Source: Ensifer sp. IC4062 (GTDB lineage Bacteria; Pseudomonadota; Alphaproteobacteria; Rhizobiales; Rhizobiaceae). Taken from it: 64,000 bases of DNA. Within the stretch, counting starts at the first letter, position 1, and each line of letters starts with the position of its first letter. Where the stretch lies: positions 1 to 64,000 of the forward strand of contig NZ_JADYVD010000004.1 in assembly GCF_020193575.1 (NCBI RefSeq), written 5' to 3'. A model generated the notes under the pieces. The model had not been told where the DNA came from. It was given only the letters and a program-made list of their open reading frames with translations, and did not search any database. Made by a program: the position numbers and the translations under genes. Shown piece by piece: positions 33,523 through 43,052 of this stretch.

Positions 33523-34886
33523 AAAGAAAAAATCCCTCGCTGATCGGGATTGTCGCAGGCCGCATAATCGCGTTCTCGCTCCTCGCGATGGCGCTGCAGA
33601 TTGGCGTGGTTTTCGCCGACTATTGGTTCGACGATGACAAGCTCAGCGTGTTGATGCTGCAGCAGGAGACCGAGACGCTATCAACGGGGATCGTGAACCG
33701 GGCCGGTGCCCTGACCTACAAGCCGGATGATGAACTGCGCGAGCGCTATTTGGAACGCCACGGCCGAGATGGCGCGATCTACGTCCGGGTGCGCACAGCC
33801 TCCGGCTCGGTGCTCTTTTCGAATTGCACGACGGAGTGCGCCGCGCACTTTCTGCCCTTGAGCGTCAATGTACCGAATTTCTGGAAACGGCTGATCGAAC
33901 CGGGCAAGCCCTTCAGCATCGCCGGAGGCCAGTCCTTCGAACAGGGAGGCGTACCGGTTCTTGTCGAGCTTGCAATTCTGAAAGACCCGAACGGCTTCAT
34001 GTATAGTGCCCTGCTTCTTGAAATGTTCGATTCGATGATCGTGCCTATGACGCTGATGTTCTGCCTGGTCATCTGCGCAACCATCTGGTCGATCCGCAGC
34101 GCGCTGCGCCCTGTGGCGCTCGCTGTCAAGGCGGCTGACGCGATCGATCCGCGCGACAGCGGCGCGCGGCTGCCTGCAACCCGCATGCCGCAGGAAATCG
34201 AACGCCTCGTCAGCGCCGTCAACCGGCTACTGGCCCGCGTGGCCGATCTGATCCAGTCGCAGAAGGTATTCTCGTCCTCGATCGCCCATGAGATACGCAC
34301 GCCCGTTTCGATCGCAAAGATGGAACTGAGCCGCATCGCCGACCCGCGTGCCCGCAATGCCGAGCGCGATCTCGACGCGCTCACGCATATCCTCGAGCAA
34401 CTGACATCGCTTGCCCGTGCCGATGCCGTCGACCCCTCCGCCTACCAGCGTGCAAATCTCTCCCTGATAGGGGCCGAGGTCACGAAGATGACGGCGCCAT
34501 TCGTGTTCGATCAGGACAAGTCGATCGAATTCGTCGACCATGGCACGACGCCCGTCACCGTCATCCCCGCACTCGTCGAAAACATGCTGCGCAACCTGAT
34601 CGAGAACGCCGTAAAGCACAATCCGCCAGGTACCCGCATCGTGGTGACCTGCGGTCCTGGCCCTCTCGTCGCAGTCGAAGACAATGGCAAGGGGCTGGTC
34701 GATTTGCCGGAGCATCACGAGGATCTCGGCTACGTCAAGCGCTCGGGCCAGCTCGGTCTCGGCTTGAAGATCGTTCACCGGATCAGCGAGTTGCATAAGG
34801 CAAAGATCGCGATCGACACCGCGCCCGATCAAGGGACGAAGGTCACGATCGATTTCGCTGCCGCAGAGTCGCGGAACGTCGCCTGA
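33519..34886 (+). CDS. Sensor histidine kinase (PmrB/QseC-like)
   Basis: 455 residues. Two membrane helices (~8-33 and ~167-190) enclose a periplasmic domain of ~135 residues with CTTEC, two close cysteines that may form a disulfide. The HAMP-like linker (RPVALAVKAADAIDP) leads to HisKA His257 in SSSIAHEIRTPVSIAKM. The N box LRNLIENAVKHN, G1 VEDNGKGL and G2 GQLGLGLKIVHRI follow. It forms a coupled operon with the PmrA-like regulator. The ligand is unknown. Confidence 0.9.
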   Translation: MKRKNPSLIGIVAGRIIAFSLLAMALQIGVVFADYWFDDDKLSVLMLQQETETLSTGIVNRAGALTYKPDDELRERYLERHGRDGAIYVRVRTASGSVLFSNCTTECAAHFLPLSVNVPNFWKRLIEPGKPFSIAGGQSFEQGGVPVLVELAILKDPNGFMYSALLLEMFDSMIVPMTLMFCLVICATIWSIRSALRPVALAVKAADAIDPRDSGARLPATRMPQEIERLVSAVNRLLARVADLIQSQKVFSSSIAHEIRTPVSIAKMELSRIADPRARNAERDLDALTHILEQLTSLARADAVDPSAYQRANLSLIGAEVTKMTAPFVFDQDKSIEFVDHGTTPVTVIPALVENMLRNLIENAVKHNPPGTRIVVTCGPGPLVAVEDNGKGLVDLPEHHEDLGYVKRSGQLGLGLKIVHRISELHKAKIAIDTAPDQGTKVTIDFAAAESRNVA

Positions 34887-35007
34887 GCCTCAGGCCCACT
34901 TGGATCTTCCAATAGTCGCAGCCCGTTCCATTCCGATTTCACCTTGATCTAGGCGAACCGAATTCCAGCCCGCCAGGCGGTTGTTCGCGTGCACTCGCGG
35001 CTGTATT

Positions 35008-35043
35008 CATTCGATTGACTTATTCTTCTGAATGTGGTAATTT
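35008..35043 (+). promoter_or_regulatory. cecR operon promoter and candidate operator
   Basis: TTGACT (35015-35020), a 17-base spacer, and TAATTT (35038-35043) form a plausible promoter. Overlapping it are CATTC...GAATG and the inner palindrome ATTCTTCTGAAT (35022-35033), a likely self-binding site for the TetR protein. The -10 box ends only 6 bases before the ATG at 35050, so the transcript may be nearly leaderless. Confidence 0.5.
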
Positions 35044-35049
35044 AAATAC

Positions 35050-35754
35050 ATGATGAAAAACAACGACGCCACTTCACAACCTCGCGCTGACCGCGGCGAT
35101 GTCACGCGGGAGAAGCTCCTCAGCGCCTCCATCGACGTCTTCGGACGCTATGGTTTCGATGGCGCCACGACCCGCACGCTCGCCGACAAGGCGGGCGTGA
35201 ACCTGCAGGCCATCCCCTACTATTTCGGCGGCAAGGAAGGCCTCTACATCGCCGCCGCGGAGCACCTCGCCTCGATCATTGGCGGACATGTCGCCGATCT
35301 GCGGAGCGCCATTCTCACGCGCTTCGCAGAGCTCGATGACCGTGGAGAGGAAATGGTTCCCGCCGAAGCGCGCGCCTTGCTTACCCAGATGGTTCAGCGG
35401 ATGATCGTGCTCTTCGTCAGCGAGCAATCGGAAAGCTGGGCCCGGTTCATCATTCGCGAGCAGATGGAGCCGACCGAGGCTTTTACGCGCATCTACGGCA
35501 GCATCATGCGGCCGATGATCGAGATGGCACGACGGCTGATCGGCACCATTCTCGGCGACGACCCCGCCTCTGAACACGTTCGCCTGAGGACGCTGTCCTT
35601 CGTCGGAAGCGTCCTCGTCTTTCGGATGGCCCATGCCGCCGTCTATGCCCAGCTCGAATGGGAAACCGCCGGACCGAACGAGCTCGAAGTCCTGCGCCAC
35701 CACGCGGCCGAACTCGTCGCCGTGCTCGGCGCCGAGAGGAACCACACGTCATGA
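35050..35754 (+). CDS. cecR: TetR-family regulator, CecR-like
   Basis: 234 residues. The TetR HTH at ~18-65 ([47 protein letters not shown]) is followed by a DUF1956/CecR-type ligand domain ([20 protein letters not shown], ~135-155). In E. coli, CecR represses ybhGFSR; the identical gene set follows here with overlapping start and stop codons, so it is very probably the local repressor. Start is ATG 35050, or 35053 next to it. A candidate operator overlaps its promoter. Confidence 0.9.
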   Translation: MMKNNDATSQPRADRGDVTREKLLSASIDVFGRYGFDGATTRTLADKAGVNLQAIPYYFGGKEGLYIAAAEHLASIIGGHVADLRSAILTRFAELDDRGEEMVPAEARALLTQMVQRMIVLFVSEQSESWARFIIREQMEPTEAFTRIYGSIMRPMIEMARRLIGTILGDDPASEHVRLRTLSFVGSVLVFRMAHAAVYAQLEWETAGPNELEVLRHHAAELVAVLGAERNHTS

Positions 35755-36758
35755 AGAAAGTAGCTGTTCCCGCACTCCTTCTCGCAGCCCTTGCGGCCGG
35801 GGGCTGGTGGCTCGACCTGCCGGCGCGGTTCGGCTGGGCTGAGGACCATCGCCAGGCGGTTCTTTACGGCAATGTCGATATCCGGCAGGTGTCGCTCGGC
35901 TTCCGCGTCAGCGGCCGCATCGCCGAGCTGCGTGTCGACGAGGGCGATGCCGTGAAGGCCGGCGACGTCATTGCCAGGCTCGACGCCGAACCATTCGAGC
36001 AGGCGGTCCACGCCGCCGAGGCGGACGTAGAGGCTTTGAGCGCCACGCTTTCCAAGCTCAAGGCCGGTGCGCGGGCCACGGAAATCGCCCAGGCACGCGC
36101 CCTCCATGAGGAGCGCCTCGCCGAGCTCGAAAACGCCAACCTTGCCTATGAGCGCGCGCGGCAACTGCGGCCGCACGGCACGATTTCGCAAGCGGACCTC
36201 GATCAGGCGAGCGCTGCGCGCGCCGCCGCGGTCGCCCGCGCAAACTCGGCGCGCGAGGCTCTGGCGCTACTCGAAGAGGGCAGCCGCGTGGAGGACATCG
36301 CCACGGCGCAAGCACAGGTAAATGCGGCAACGGCGAAGCTCGCCAGTGCTCGAACTTCGCTCAAGGACACTGAGCTTGTCGCGCCAAGCGCCGGCGTCGT
36401 CCTCTCGCGCGTCCGCGAGACGGGTGCCATCGTTTCCCCGGCCGACCATGTCTATGTGCTCTCGCTGACCGAACCGGTCTGGGTCCGCGCCTATGTCGCA
36501 GAGCCTGATCTTGGCCGCGTCCACCCGGGCATGAAAGTCAAGGTGACCTCGGATACCGCCCCCAACCAGGCATATGATGCGACCGTCGGCTTCATCTCGC
36601 CCGTTGCGGAATTTACCCCGAAATCCGTCGAGACACCTGAGCTCAGGACGGATCTCGTCTATCGGCTCAGGATCGTGGTCACCAATCCTGGTGCGGACCT
36701 GCGCCAGGGTATGCCGGTCACCGTTCACCTGCCACCAGAAGGGGAGGCCATGTCATGA
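35751..36758 (+). CDS. ybhG: HlyD-type membrane fusion protein (YbhG-like)
   Basis: 335 residues: an N-terminal anchor (~5-20), the lipoyl half [20 protein letters not shown] (~58-77), a long Ala/Glu-rich coiled coil (~90-215), the second lipoyl half [20 protein letters not shown], and a beta-barrel with [20 protein letters not shown]. It is the periplasmic adaptor of the ABC exporter encoded next. The ATG at 35751 overlaps the cecR stop by 4 bases; the earlier in-frame start at 35658 lies inside cecR and lacks a signal sequence. Confidence 0.9.
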   Translation: MKKVAVPALLLAALAAGGWWLDLPARFGWAEDHRQAVLYGNVDIRQVSLGFRVSGRIAELRVDEGDAVKAGDVIARLDAEPFEQAVHAAEADVEALSATLSKLKAGARATEIAQARALHEERLAELENANLAYERARQLRPHGTISQADLDQASAARAAAVARANSAREALALLEEGSRVEDIATAQAQVNAATAKLASARTSLKDTELVAPSAGVVLSRVRETGAIVSPADHVYVLSLTEPVWVRAYVAEPDLGRVHPGMKVKVTSDTAPNQAYDATVGFISPVAEFTPKSVETPELRTDLVYRLRIVVTNPGADLRQGMPVTVHLPPEGEAMS

Positions 36759-38515
36759 CAGACACTGCGCCTGATGCTGCAGCCGTCTCCGACATCTTCG
36801 TCCGGTTGACAGGTGTCACCAAGCGGTTCGGTGCCCCGGCACCTGCCCTCGATGCGATCAACGGTACGATCGCTGGTGGTCGGATCACCGGTCTTGTCGG
36901 CCCCGATGGCGCCGGCAAGACGACACTGATCCGACTGATGACCGCTCTAATGCTGCCGGATGGAGGTGTCGTTCATGTACTTGGCTGCGACACCCGCACG
37001 GATCCTGCGAGCATTCAGGCGGCAATCGGCTACATGCCGCAGCGCTTCGGCCTCTACGAAGACCTCTCGGTTCAGGAAAATCTCGACCTCTATGCCGACC
37101 TGCGCGGCCTGCCAAAGAGCGAGCGCACCGCGACATTCGGCGAGCTGCTCGAATTTACCGATCTCAAGCGCTTCACGACGCGCCTTGCCGGAAAGCTTTC
37201 CGGTGGCATGAAGCAGAAGCTCGGTCTTGCTTGCGCGCTGCTGCGCAAGCCGCGCCTGCTGCTGCTCGACGAGCCAGGCGTCGGTGTCGATCCGATTTCG
37301 CGGCGCGATCTCTGGAAGATGGTCGAGAACCTGACGGCCGAAGGCATCGGTGTCGTCTGGTCGACGGCCTATCTCGAAGAGGCGGAAGCCTGTGACCATG
37401 TCTTCCTGCTCAATCAGGGCAAACTGCTTTTCGCCGGAGCGCCGCAGGAAATGACGAGCCGCGTGGCAGAGCGCGTCTTTCGAGTGAGCGGCATAGAAGG
37501 TCGCCGCCGCGAGAAGCTTGCGCGCCTTCTGGACGGTGAAGGCGTGGTCGACGGTGTCATTCAGGGCGAAGCGATCCGCCTGGTGATGAAAGCCGGACTC
37601 GAGCCTCCGTCGCTTGCCAGCAACGGCGCCGCGACGGCCTGGCGGACCGATACGACGCCGCCACGCTTCGAGGACGCCTTTGTCGACATGCTCGGCGGTG
37701 GCCCTGGTGGCCGCTCGCGGCTTGCGGAGACGCAGAGGATCTTTGGCGCGGAAGAGGGCAAGGCAGTGATCGAGGCGCGCGGGCTGACGAAGCGCTTCGG
37801 CGATTTCACCGCAGCCGACAACATCACCTTCAATATTCCGCGCGGTCAGATTTTCGGCCTCTTGGGTCCGAACGGCGCCGGCAAGTCGACGACGTTCAAG
37901 ATGCTCTGCGGCTTGCTGAAACCGACGGCTGGCGAAGGCCGGGTCGCAGGCTTCGATCTCAGGCGCGATGCCGCCGAAGCACGCAACCGGCTCGGCTACA
38001 TGGCCCAAAAATTCTCCCTCTATGGCGATCTCAGCGTCATTCAGAACCTCAATTTCTTTGCTGGCGTCTACGGGCTTTCCGGCGCGATGCGGCGCGAGCG
38101 CATCGAACTGATGACTGAGATCTTCGATTTTCGGGCGATCCACGATATGTCCGCCAAGGAACTGCCCCTCGGCCTCAAACAGCGCCTGGCACTTGCCTGC
38201 GCCGTGCTGCATGAGCCTGAAGTGCTCTTTCTTGACGAGCCGACTTCGGGTGTTGATCCGATCACCCGGCGCGAGTTCTGGACCCACATCAACGGCCTCG
38301 TAGAAAAGGGCGTGACCGTTCTAGTCACCACCCATTTCATGGACGAGGCGGAATATTGCGACCGCATCTCGCTGATTTATCGCGGCCGGTCGATCGCGCT
38401 CGGCTCCCCGGACGAAATGAAGGCGCGTGTCGCCAACAAGGACCTCCCGGACCCGACGATGGAAGACGCCTTCATCTCCCTCGTCCAGCGCTCGGAGGCG
38501 GAGGAAGCGGCATGA
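36755..38515 (+). CDS. ybhF: ABC exporter ATPase with two nucleotide-binding domains (YbhF-like)
   Basis: 586 residues carrying two complete ATPase domains in tandem. The first has Walker [10 protein letters not shown] (~49-57), signature [12 protein letters not shown] and Walker [14 protein letters not shown]. The second (~330-580) has Walker [10 protein letters not shown], a weakened signature [12 protein letters not shown] where LSGGQ is expected, and Walker [13 protein letters not shown]. The second site may therefore be less active, a feature often seen in this family. It overlaps both neighbours by 4 bases. Confidence 0.92.
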   Translation: MTDTAPDAAAVSDIFVRLTGVTKRFGAPAPALDAINGTIAGGRITGLVGPDGAGKTTLIRLMTALMLPDGGVVHVLGCDTRTDPASIQAAIGYMPQRFGLYEDLSVQENLDLYADLRGLPKSERTATFGELLEFTDLKRFTTRLAGKLSGGMKQKLGLACALLRKPRLLLLDEPGVGVDPISRRDLWKMVENLTAEGIGVVWSTAYLEEAEACDHVFLLNQGKLLFAGAPQEMTSRVAERVFRVSGIEGRRREKLARLLDGEGVVDGVIQGEAIRLVMKAGLEPPSLASNGAATAWRTDTTPPRFEDAFVDMLGGGPGGRSRLAETQRIFGAEEGKAVIEARGLTKRFGDFTAADNITFNIPRGQIFGLLGPNGAGKSTTFKMLCGLLKPTAGEGRVAGFDLRRDAAEARNRLGYMAQKFSLYGDLSVIQNLNFFAGVYGLSGAMRRERIELMTEIFDFRAIHDMSAKELPLGLKQRLALACAVLHEPEVLFLDEPTSGVDPITRREFWTHINGLVEKGVTVLVTTHFMDEAEYCDRISLIYRGRSIALGSPDEMKARVANKDLPDPTMEDAFISLVQRSEAEEAA

Positions 38516-39666
38516 ACGTCAGCCGGAAGAGGAACAGCATTGAGGAGCGTGGCGGCAGAGCAAGGCGCTTCGCCGCCCTCGTGCGCAAGGAAAGCTACCA
38601 GATCGTGCGCGACCCGAGCAGCATTCTGATTGCCTTCGTGCTGCCGCTGATCCTGCTCTTTCTTTTCGGTTACGGCGTTTCGCTTGACACCACGCGGACC
38701 CGCGTCGGACTGGTGGTCGAAGAAGCAACGCCGTTGACGCGCGACCTCGCCGCAAGCTTTCAAGGATCGCGCTATTTCGCCGTCGTCAACGGCCACGACC
38801 GCCGCGAGTTCGAGGATGATCTCGTGCTCGGCCGTGTGCGCGGCATCCTGGTGATTCCCGCCGGCTTTGCGGCGGACCACGCAGCGGGACGCCATCCGGC
38901 GATCCAGGTCATCGTCGATGGCTCGGATCCGAACACGGCTAATTTCGTTCAGAACTACGCCCAGGGTACCGTTGCCAACTGGGAGCGCCAGCGTTTCAGC
39001 GAGGGCATGGGGCGCTCGCCGGCGATTGCTGCCGAACAACGCTTCTGGTTCAACCCGGAACTGACAAGCCGCAATTTCCTTGTCCCCGGATCGATCGCCA
39101 TCGTCATGACGCTCGTCGGTACGCTGCTGACTTCGCTGGTCGTGGCGCGGGAATGGGAGCGAGGGACGATGGAGGCGATGATGGCGACACCGGTCTCCGC
39201 CGCAGAGCTCCTTGCCGGCAAGCTCCTGCCCTATTTCATTCTCGGGCTCACCTCGATGACGCTTTGCGTGCTGCTCGCCGTCTTCCTGTTTGGCGTGCCT
39301 TTCCGCGGCTCGGTGGCGGCACTCTATGCCCTCTCCGCCACGTTCCTCATGCCGGCGCTCGGCCAAGGGTTGCTGATCTCGGCTGCCACCAAGAACCAGT
39401 TCCTTGCCTCGCAGCTCGCACTGATAACAGCGTTCCTGCCGGCTTTCCTGCTTTCCGGTTTCCTCTTCGAGATCAACTCCATGCCGAGGGTCATCCAGTG
39501 GATCACCTTCATCGTGCCGGCGCGTTATCTGATCCCCAGCCTGCAGTCGGTGTTTTTGGCTGGAGATATCTGGCCGATGTTCGCGCGCGCGATCGCGGTC
39601 ATGCTTCTGATCGGCAGCGTCTTCTTCGCTCTTGCCGCACGCAGCACCAGAAAGAGGATCGGCTAA
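38512..39666 (+). CDS. ybhS: ABC-2 type permease (YbhS-like)
   Basis: 384 residues. One N-terminal helix (~32-55, ILIAFVLPLILLFLFGYG), a large periplasmic domain with VVVDGSDPNTAN-like sequence (IVDGSDPNTANFVQNY, ~140-155), then five helices at ~190-375 with the ABC-2 motif EWERGTMEAMMATPVSAAELLAGK. The ATG at 38512 overlaps the ATPase stop (ATGA), so I reject the longer frame. It pairs with the next gene as a heterodimeric transmembrane unit. Confidence 0.92.
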   Translation: MNVSRKRNSIEERGGRARRFAALVRKESYQIVRDPSSILIAFVLPLILLFLFGYGVSLDTTRTRVGLVVEEATPLTRDLAASFQGSRYFAVVNGHDRREFEDDLVLGRVRGILVIPAGFAADHAAGRHPAIQVIVDGSDPNTANFVQNYAQGTVANWERQRFSEGMGRSPAIAAEQRFWFNPELTSRNFLVPGSIAIVMTLVGTLLTSLVVAREWERGTMEAMMATPVSAAELLAGKLLPYFILGLTSMTLCVLLAVFLFGVPFRGSVAALYALSATFLMPALGQGLLISAATKNQFLASQLALITAFLPAFLLSGFLFEINSMPRVIQWITFIVPARYLIPSLQSVFLAGDIWPMFARAIAVMLLIGSVFFALAARSTRKRIG

Positions 39667-39667
39667 A

Positions 39668-40780
39668 ATGTGGCTTACACGGCTGAAGGCGCTGATCATC
39701 AAGGAACTTCTGGCGGTGCTGCGCGACCCGAAGGGCCGCGCCATCCTGATCGGTCCGCCGATCATCCAGCTGCTCGTCTTTTCCTATGCGGCAACGTTGG
39801 AGGTGAAGAACGTCGACCTGATGGTGCTCGATCGCGATACGGGCTACTGGAGCCAGGAACTGGTCCAGCGGGTCGGGGGGTCGCCGACCTTCCAATCGAT
39901 CACGGCGGCAAACAGCCCTGCGGAGGTCCGGCTCGCCATCGATAAGCAGCGTGTGCTTGCCGCACTGGAAATCGGTCCGACCTTCTCCCGCGACATCGAA
40001 GCGGGACGGCCGGCCGAAGTTCAGGTGATCCTCGACGGGCGGCGTTCCAACGCCTCGCAGATCGTTTCCGGTTATCTGAGCCAGATCGTCGGCACGCTCG
40101 CTTCGGAAACCCCCGCGGGAAAACGTGCGGGATCCGACGTGATACGGGTCGAGGCGCGCAACTGGTTCAATCCCAACCTTACCTACCAATGGTTCATGGT
40201 GCCTAACCTAGTGGCAAGCATTGCGCTCCTGATCGGGCTGGTCGTCACCGCGCTGTCGGTTGCCCGCGAGCGCGAGCTTGGCACCTTCGATCAGCTCATC
40301 GTCTCGCCGTTGCGCACCCACGAAATCCTCATCGGCAAGCTGATACCGCCGATGCTGATCGGTCTCTTCCATATCACGATCTATATTCTCGCGGCCGTAT
40401 TCATTTTCGGCGTGCCGTTGCGCGGCTCGCTCTTCCTGCTTTACGGAAGCGCTGTCTTCTATCTCGCGTCCGTCGTCGGGCTCGGCCTTTTCATCTCGGC
40501 ACTGTCGATGACGCAGCAGCAGGCGATTCTCGGAGCCTTCCTGTTCATGGTTCCGGCCATGCTCTTGTCGGGGTTTGCGACACCGATCGAGAACATGCCG
40601 TCCTGGCTGCAACCGATCACTCTCATCAATCCGCTGCGCTATTTCCTAGTGATCGTGAAAGGCGTGTTCCTCAAGGATATCCCGCTCTCCGAAGTCGTCC
40701 ACCAGACACTGCCGCTCTGCCTGATCGCCATCGTGACACTTTCCGCCGCCGCCTGGCTCTTCCGCAGCAAACTCGAGTAG
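39668..40780 (+). CDS. ybhR: ABC-2 type permease (YbhR-like)
   Basis: 370 residues, a paralogue of the preceding permease with the same layout: helix ~22-42, periplasmic domain ~45-180, and five helices ~180-365 around ERELGTFDQLIVSPLRTHEILIGK. The ATG at 39668 is one base after the ybhS stop. With YbhG and YbhF it makes a MacAB/YbhGFSR-like exporter; drugs such as cefoperazone or chloramphenicol affect the E. coli system, but the rhizobial substrate is unknown. A toxin-gene fragment begins 5 bases past its stop on the other strand. Confidence 0.92.
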   Translation: MWLTRLKALIIKELLAVLRDPKGRAILIGPPIIQLLVFSYAATLEVKNVDLMVLDRDTGYWSQELVQRVGGSPTFQSITAANSPAEVRLAIDKQRVLAALEIGPTFSRDIEAGRPAEVQVILDGRRSNASQIVSGYLSQIVGTLASETPAGKRAGSDVIRVEARNWFNPNLTYQWFMVPNLVASIALLIGLVVTALSVARERELGTFDQLIVSPLRTHEILIGKLIPPMLIGLFHITIYILAAVFIFGVPLRGSLFLLYGSAVFYLASVVGLGLFISALSMTQQQAILGAFLFMVPAMLLSGFATPIENMPSWLQPITLINPLRYFLVIVKGVFLKDIPLSEVVHQTLPLCLIAIVTLSAAAWLFRSKLE

Positions 40781-40785
40781 CAAGG

Positions 40786-40869
40786 TCAGACAAGCCGGAT
40801 TGGTCCGGGATACTTGTGGGAGCACCCGGCTACCCAGAGAAGTATCTGCGTCTCGAGCAGTATAGTCAT
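40786..40869 (-). pseudogene. VapC/PIN toxin N-terminal fragment
   Basis: ATG at 40869 overlaps the antitoxin stop by 4 bases, as is usual in TA pairs. The product MTILLETQILLWVAG is the first strand and helix of a PIN-domain ribonuclease (family pattern MxxLLDTHxLLW). It then runs into unrelated sequence and stops at 40786, after 27 residues. The other ~100 residues, with the remaining acidic catalytic residues, are missing, deleted at the border of the ybh operon. Confidence 0.7.
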
Positions 40870-41109
40870 GCGCCGGTGCCGAAGTGATTTTCAATCTCAT
40901 CGCTGCTCATGCGATCGAAATCGTCCGCCACCAGGATCTGGCCGGTCATAAAGCCGATCCGCGGCTTTTCGGTCTCGGAAGGCTGATCGAGGGCAACCAC
41001 CTTCACCAGAGGCTTTCCTGCCTTAGCGGTGATGACAGCTCTCCCCTCGCCGCCTTCTCGACAAGGCCGGACAGGTGGGTCTAGCCTCATGAATATTGAC
41101 CGTTTTCAC
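40866..41109 (-). pseudogene. Phd/YefM-type antitoxin, frameshifted
   Basis: GTG at 41109 after GGAGA begins MKTVNIHEA. The family sequence then continues in the next frame as HLSGLVEKAARGE and in the third as AVITAKAGKPLVKVVALDQ through SDEIENHFGTGA. Two single-base deletions (near 41085 and near 41047) explain the frame changes. Repaired, it would be ~81 residues, normal for a Phd/VapB-like antitoxin that neutralises the PIN toxin and represses its own operon. Confidence 0.7.
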
Positions 41110-41118
41110 CGCTGTCTC

Positions 41119-41155
41119 CACCGGATTTAGCTTATAGGCTTAGCTCAATCCGGTG
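41119..41155 (-). terminator. Stem-loop after the esterase gene
   Basis: CACCGGATT (41119-41127) pairs perfectly with AATCCGGTG (41147-41155), 7 bases past the stop of the minus-strand esterase gene. The long loop can form an inner AGCTTA/TAGCT-like stem. It probably ends the esterase/dioxygenase transcript. Confidence 0.55.
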
Positions 41156-41161
41156 TGACTT

Positions 41162-41764
41162 TCATGTTTTCACGAACCGCTCAACCGCGGCAATCTCGTT
41201 CTGCCGGATATCATGACCGCCGGGGTGCCACTCGACGGTGACCGCCGCCTTCTGAGCCTTGAAATAATCGGCGAGCGACTGCGTCAGCGGCGCCGGGCAA
41301 ATCGGGTCCCGTTCTCCGGCAGTAATCAGTATGCTCCGCCCCTCGAGTTTCGGATTGGCTTTCGGCTTGAACGGGATCAGCGGGTGCATCAGCACGGCCT
41401 TGTCGAAGACCCCTTCCTCGATCAGGACATTCGCAATGATATTGGCGCCGTTGGAATAGCCGAGGCCGATAATTTCCGAAGCCTCATGCTCGGCGGCAAG
41501 TGACGTTGCGAAGTTTGCCAGCTTCCTGGTGGCGCGGGCGAGATCCGCCATATCATAGACGCCTTCGCCGGTGCGCCTGAAGAAGCGGGCGGCGCCGTAC
41601 TCCGACACGTCGCCGCGCGGCGACACGATCGTCGCCTCCGGCAAAAGCTGTGAACCAAAGGTGAAAAACTGGTTCTCGTCGCCTCCGGTGCCGTGAAGAA
41701 CGAAGAGGATCGGACTGCCGGGTTTGCCGGCTTTCAATTTATGCACATAGCCGTGGTCAACCAT
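41162..41764 (-). CDS. Phospholipase/carboxylesterase-family hydrolase (MhqD-like)
   Basis: 200 residues, a compact alpha/beta hydrolase. Motifs are LFVLHGTGGDENQFF (~20-34), nucleophile Ser in GLGYSNGANI (~107-116), Asp in TAGERDPICP, and His in WHPGGHDIRQNE. The ATG at 41764 has AAGGAG 9 bases upstream, so the longer frame to 41812 is rejected. It sits 114 bases after a ring-cleaving dioxygenase-like gene; the same pair occurs as MhqD-MhqO in Firmicutes, where it responds to quinones. Confidence 0.88.
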   Translation of the reverse strand: MVDHGYVHKLKAGKPGSPILFVLHGTGGDENQFFTFGSQLLPEATIVSPRGDVSEYGAARFFRRTGEGVYDMADLARATRKLANFATSLAAEHEASEIIGLGYSNGANIIANVLIEEGVFDKAVLMHPLIPFKPKANPKLEGRSILITAGERDPICPAPLTQSLADYFKAQKAAVTVEWHPGGHDIRQNEIAAVERFVKT

Positions 41765-41878
41765 TGGAACTCTCCTTGGGGCGCAGTCTGCACATGCAGG
41801 TGGTGCTATCACTATTCGTCACATAAAAGCCCAGCCTCCCCCGCGCGAAACGGAGGAGGAAATCGCAACCGCAGGGGC

Positions 41879-42811
41879 TTACGCTTCCAGCTTCTGGAGG
41901 CGGCTTTCCAGGATCGGGCGCAAGTGCTTGTGCTGCTGCGGCAGCTTCAGCGCCTCGCCGAGATGGGCAATCTCCTCGTCACGGTCAAAGCCGGGCTCGT
42001 TCGTGGCGATCTCGAACAGCACTCCGCCCGGCGTCCGGAAATAGATCGCCCAGAAGTAGTCGCGATCGATGACCGGAGTGACGTGATAGCCAGTGTCCAT
42101 CAGGGCCTTGCGCACTTCCAGCTGCTTTTCGCGATTGTCGACCGCGAAGGCGACATGGTGGACGGAGCCGGCGCCCTGCGCCGCGCGATTGACGTTCGGC
42201 AGCGTTTCGAGGTCGACGAGGCTTGCGCCGTTGCCGCCCGGCACGATCAGCCGGGTGACGCCATCCTTGCGGTCGAGCTCCTGATAGCCCATGAACTTGA
42301 GCAATTCGGAAGTGGCGCCGTCATCACGCAACCGCATGGCGACCGAATGGAAGCCACGGATCGCGTGGTCCGCGGAAATGCCGCCCTCGGTCCACGGGGC
42401 ACGCGGATCATCCTTCACTTCGACCAGAGCGAAACCGTCACCATCCGGGCCGGCAAAGTTCAAGCGCTTCTCACCGAAGGTTTCCTCGTCCTTGAGGCCC
42501 GTGACGCCAAGTTTGCTCAAGCGATCACGCCAGAAACCGAGCGAACCGACCGGGACGGCGAAGACAGTCGTTCCGACTTCTCCCGTGCCGGCACGGCCGC
42601 GCGGCATCTGGGGAAACGGGAAATAGGTCATCACGGTGCCGGGCGTGCCCATCTCGTCACCATAATAGAGGTGGTAGACGTCCGGTGAATCGAAGTTAAC
42701 GGTCTTCTTGACGCGGCGCAGGCCGAGCGTGCTGGTGAAGAACTGGTTGTTGGTGCGGGCGTCGTCCGCCATCGACGTGACGTGATGCAGGCCTTTAATC
42801 TGGTCGAGCAT
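41879..42811 (-). CDS. Ring-cleaving dioxygenase-like VOC protein (MhqO-like)
   Basis: 310 residues with two VOC modules, starting MLDQIKGLHHVTSMADDART. Metal-ligand candidates are His9/His10 (LHHVT), HHVAFAVD (~220) and the C-terminal Glu in PGGVLFEIATNEPGF. The ATG at 42811 with AAAGGA upstream fits the family. It is thought to open hydroquinone-type rings in detoxification. It is divergent from a DctB-like kinase gene and followed by its MhqD-like partner. No MarR-type regulator, as in other species, is adjacent. Confidence 0.88.
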   Translation of the reverse strand: MLDQIKGLHHVTSMADDARTNNQFFTSTLGLRRVKKTVNFDSPDVYHLYYGDEMGTPGTVMTYFPFPQMPRGRAGTGEVGTTVFAVPVGSLGFWRDRLSKLGVTGLKDEETFGEKRLNFAGPDGDGFALVEVKDDPRAPWTEGGISADHAIRGFHSVAMRLRDDGATSELLKFMGYQELDRKDGVTRLIVPGGNGASLVDLETLPNVNRAAQGAGSVHHVAFAVDNREKQLEVRKALMDTGYHVTPVIDRDYFWAIYFRTPGGVLFEIATNEPGFDRDEEIAHLGEALKLPQQHKHLRPILESRLQKLEA

Positions 42812-43052
42812 TGTCAGGTTCCTTTCTGCCCGTCTCCAAACCGGGCTCTTGATGGCGTATAGATGCGCCCTTCCCTTTCTTTGCGAAAGGCGGGCGCGGA
42901 CAAACGCATTGTCAACGCCGCGTTGACATGCTTGGCTTCTCGTTGAGAAAAATCGACCTGCTGCGAATGACTTGTCACGGATTGAGTGGCCCCCTACCAT
43001 CGATTAAATGGGCATCTGAGAGGAACGCGTGGGAGGAGGAGCCGGGCATTCC

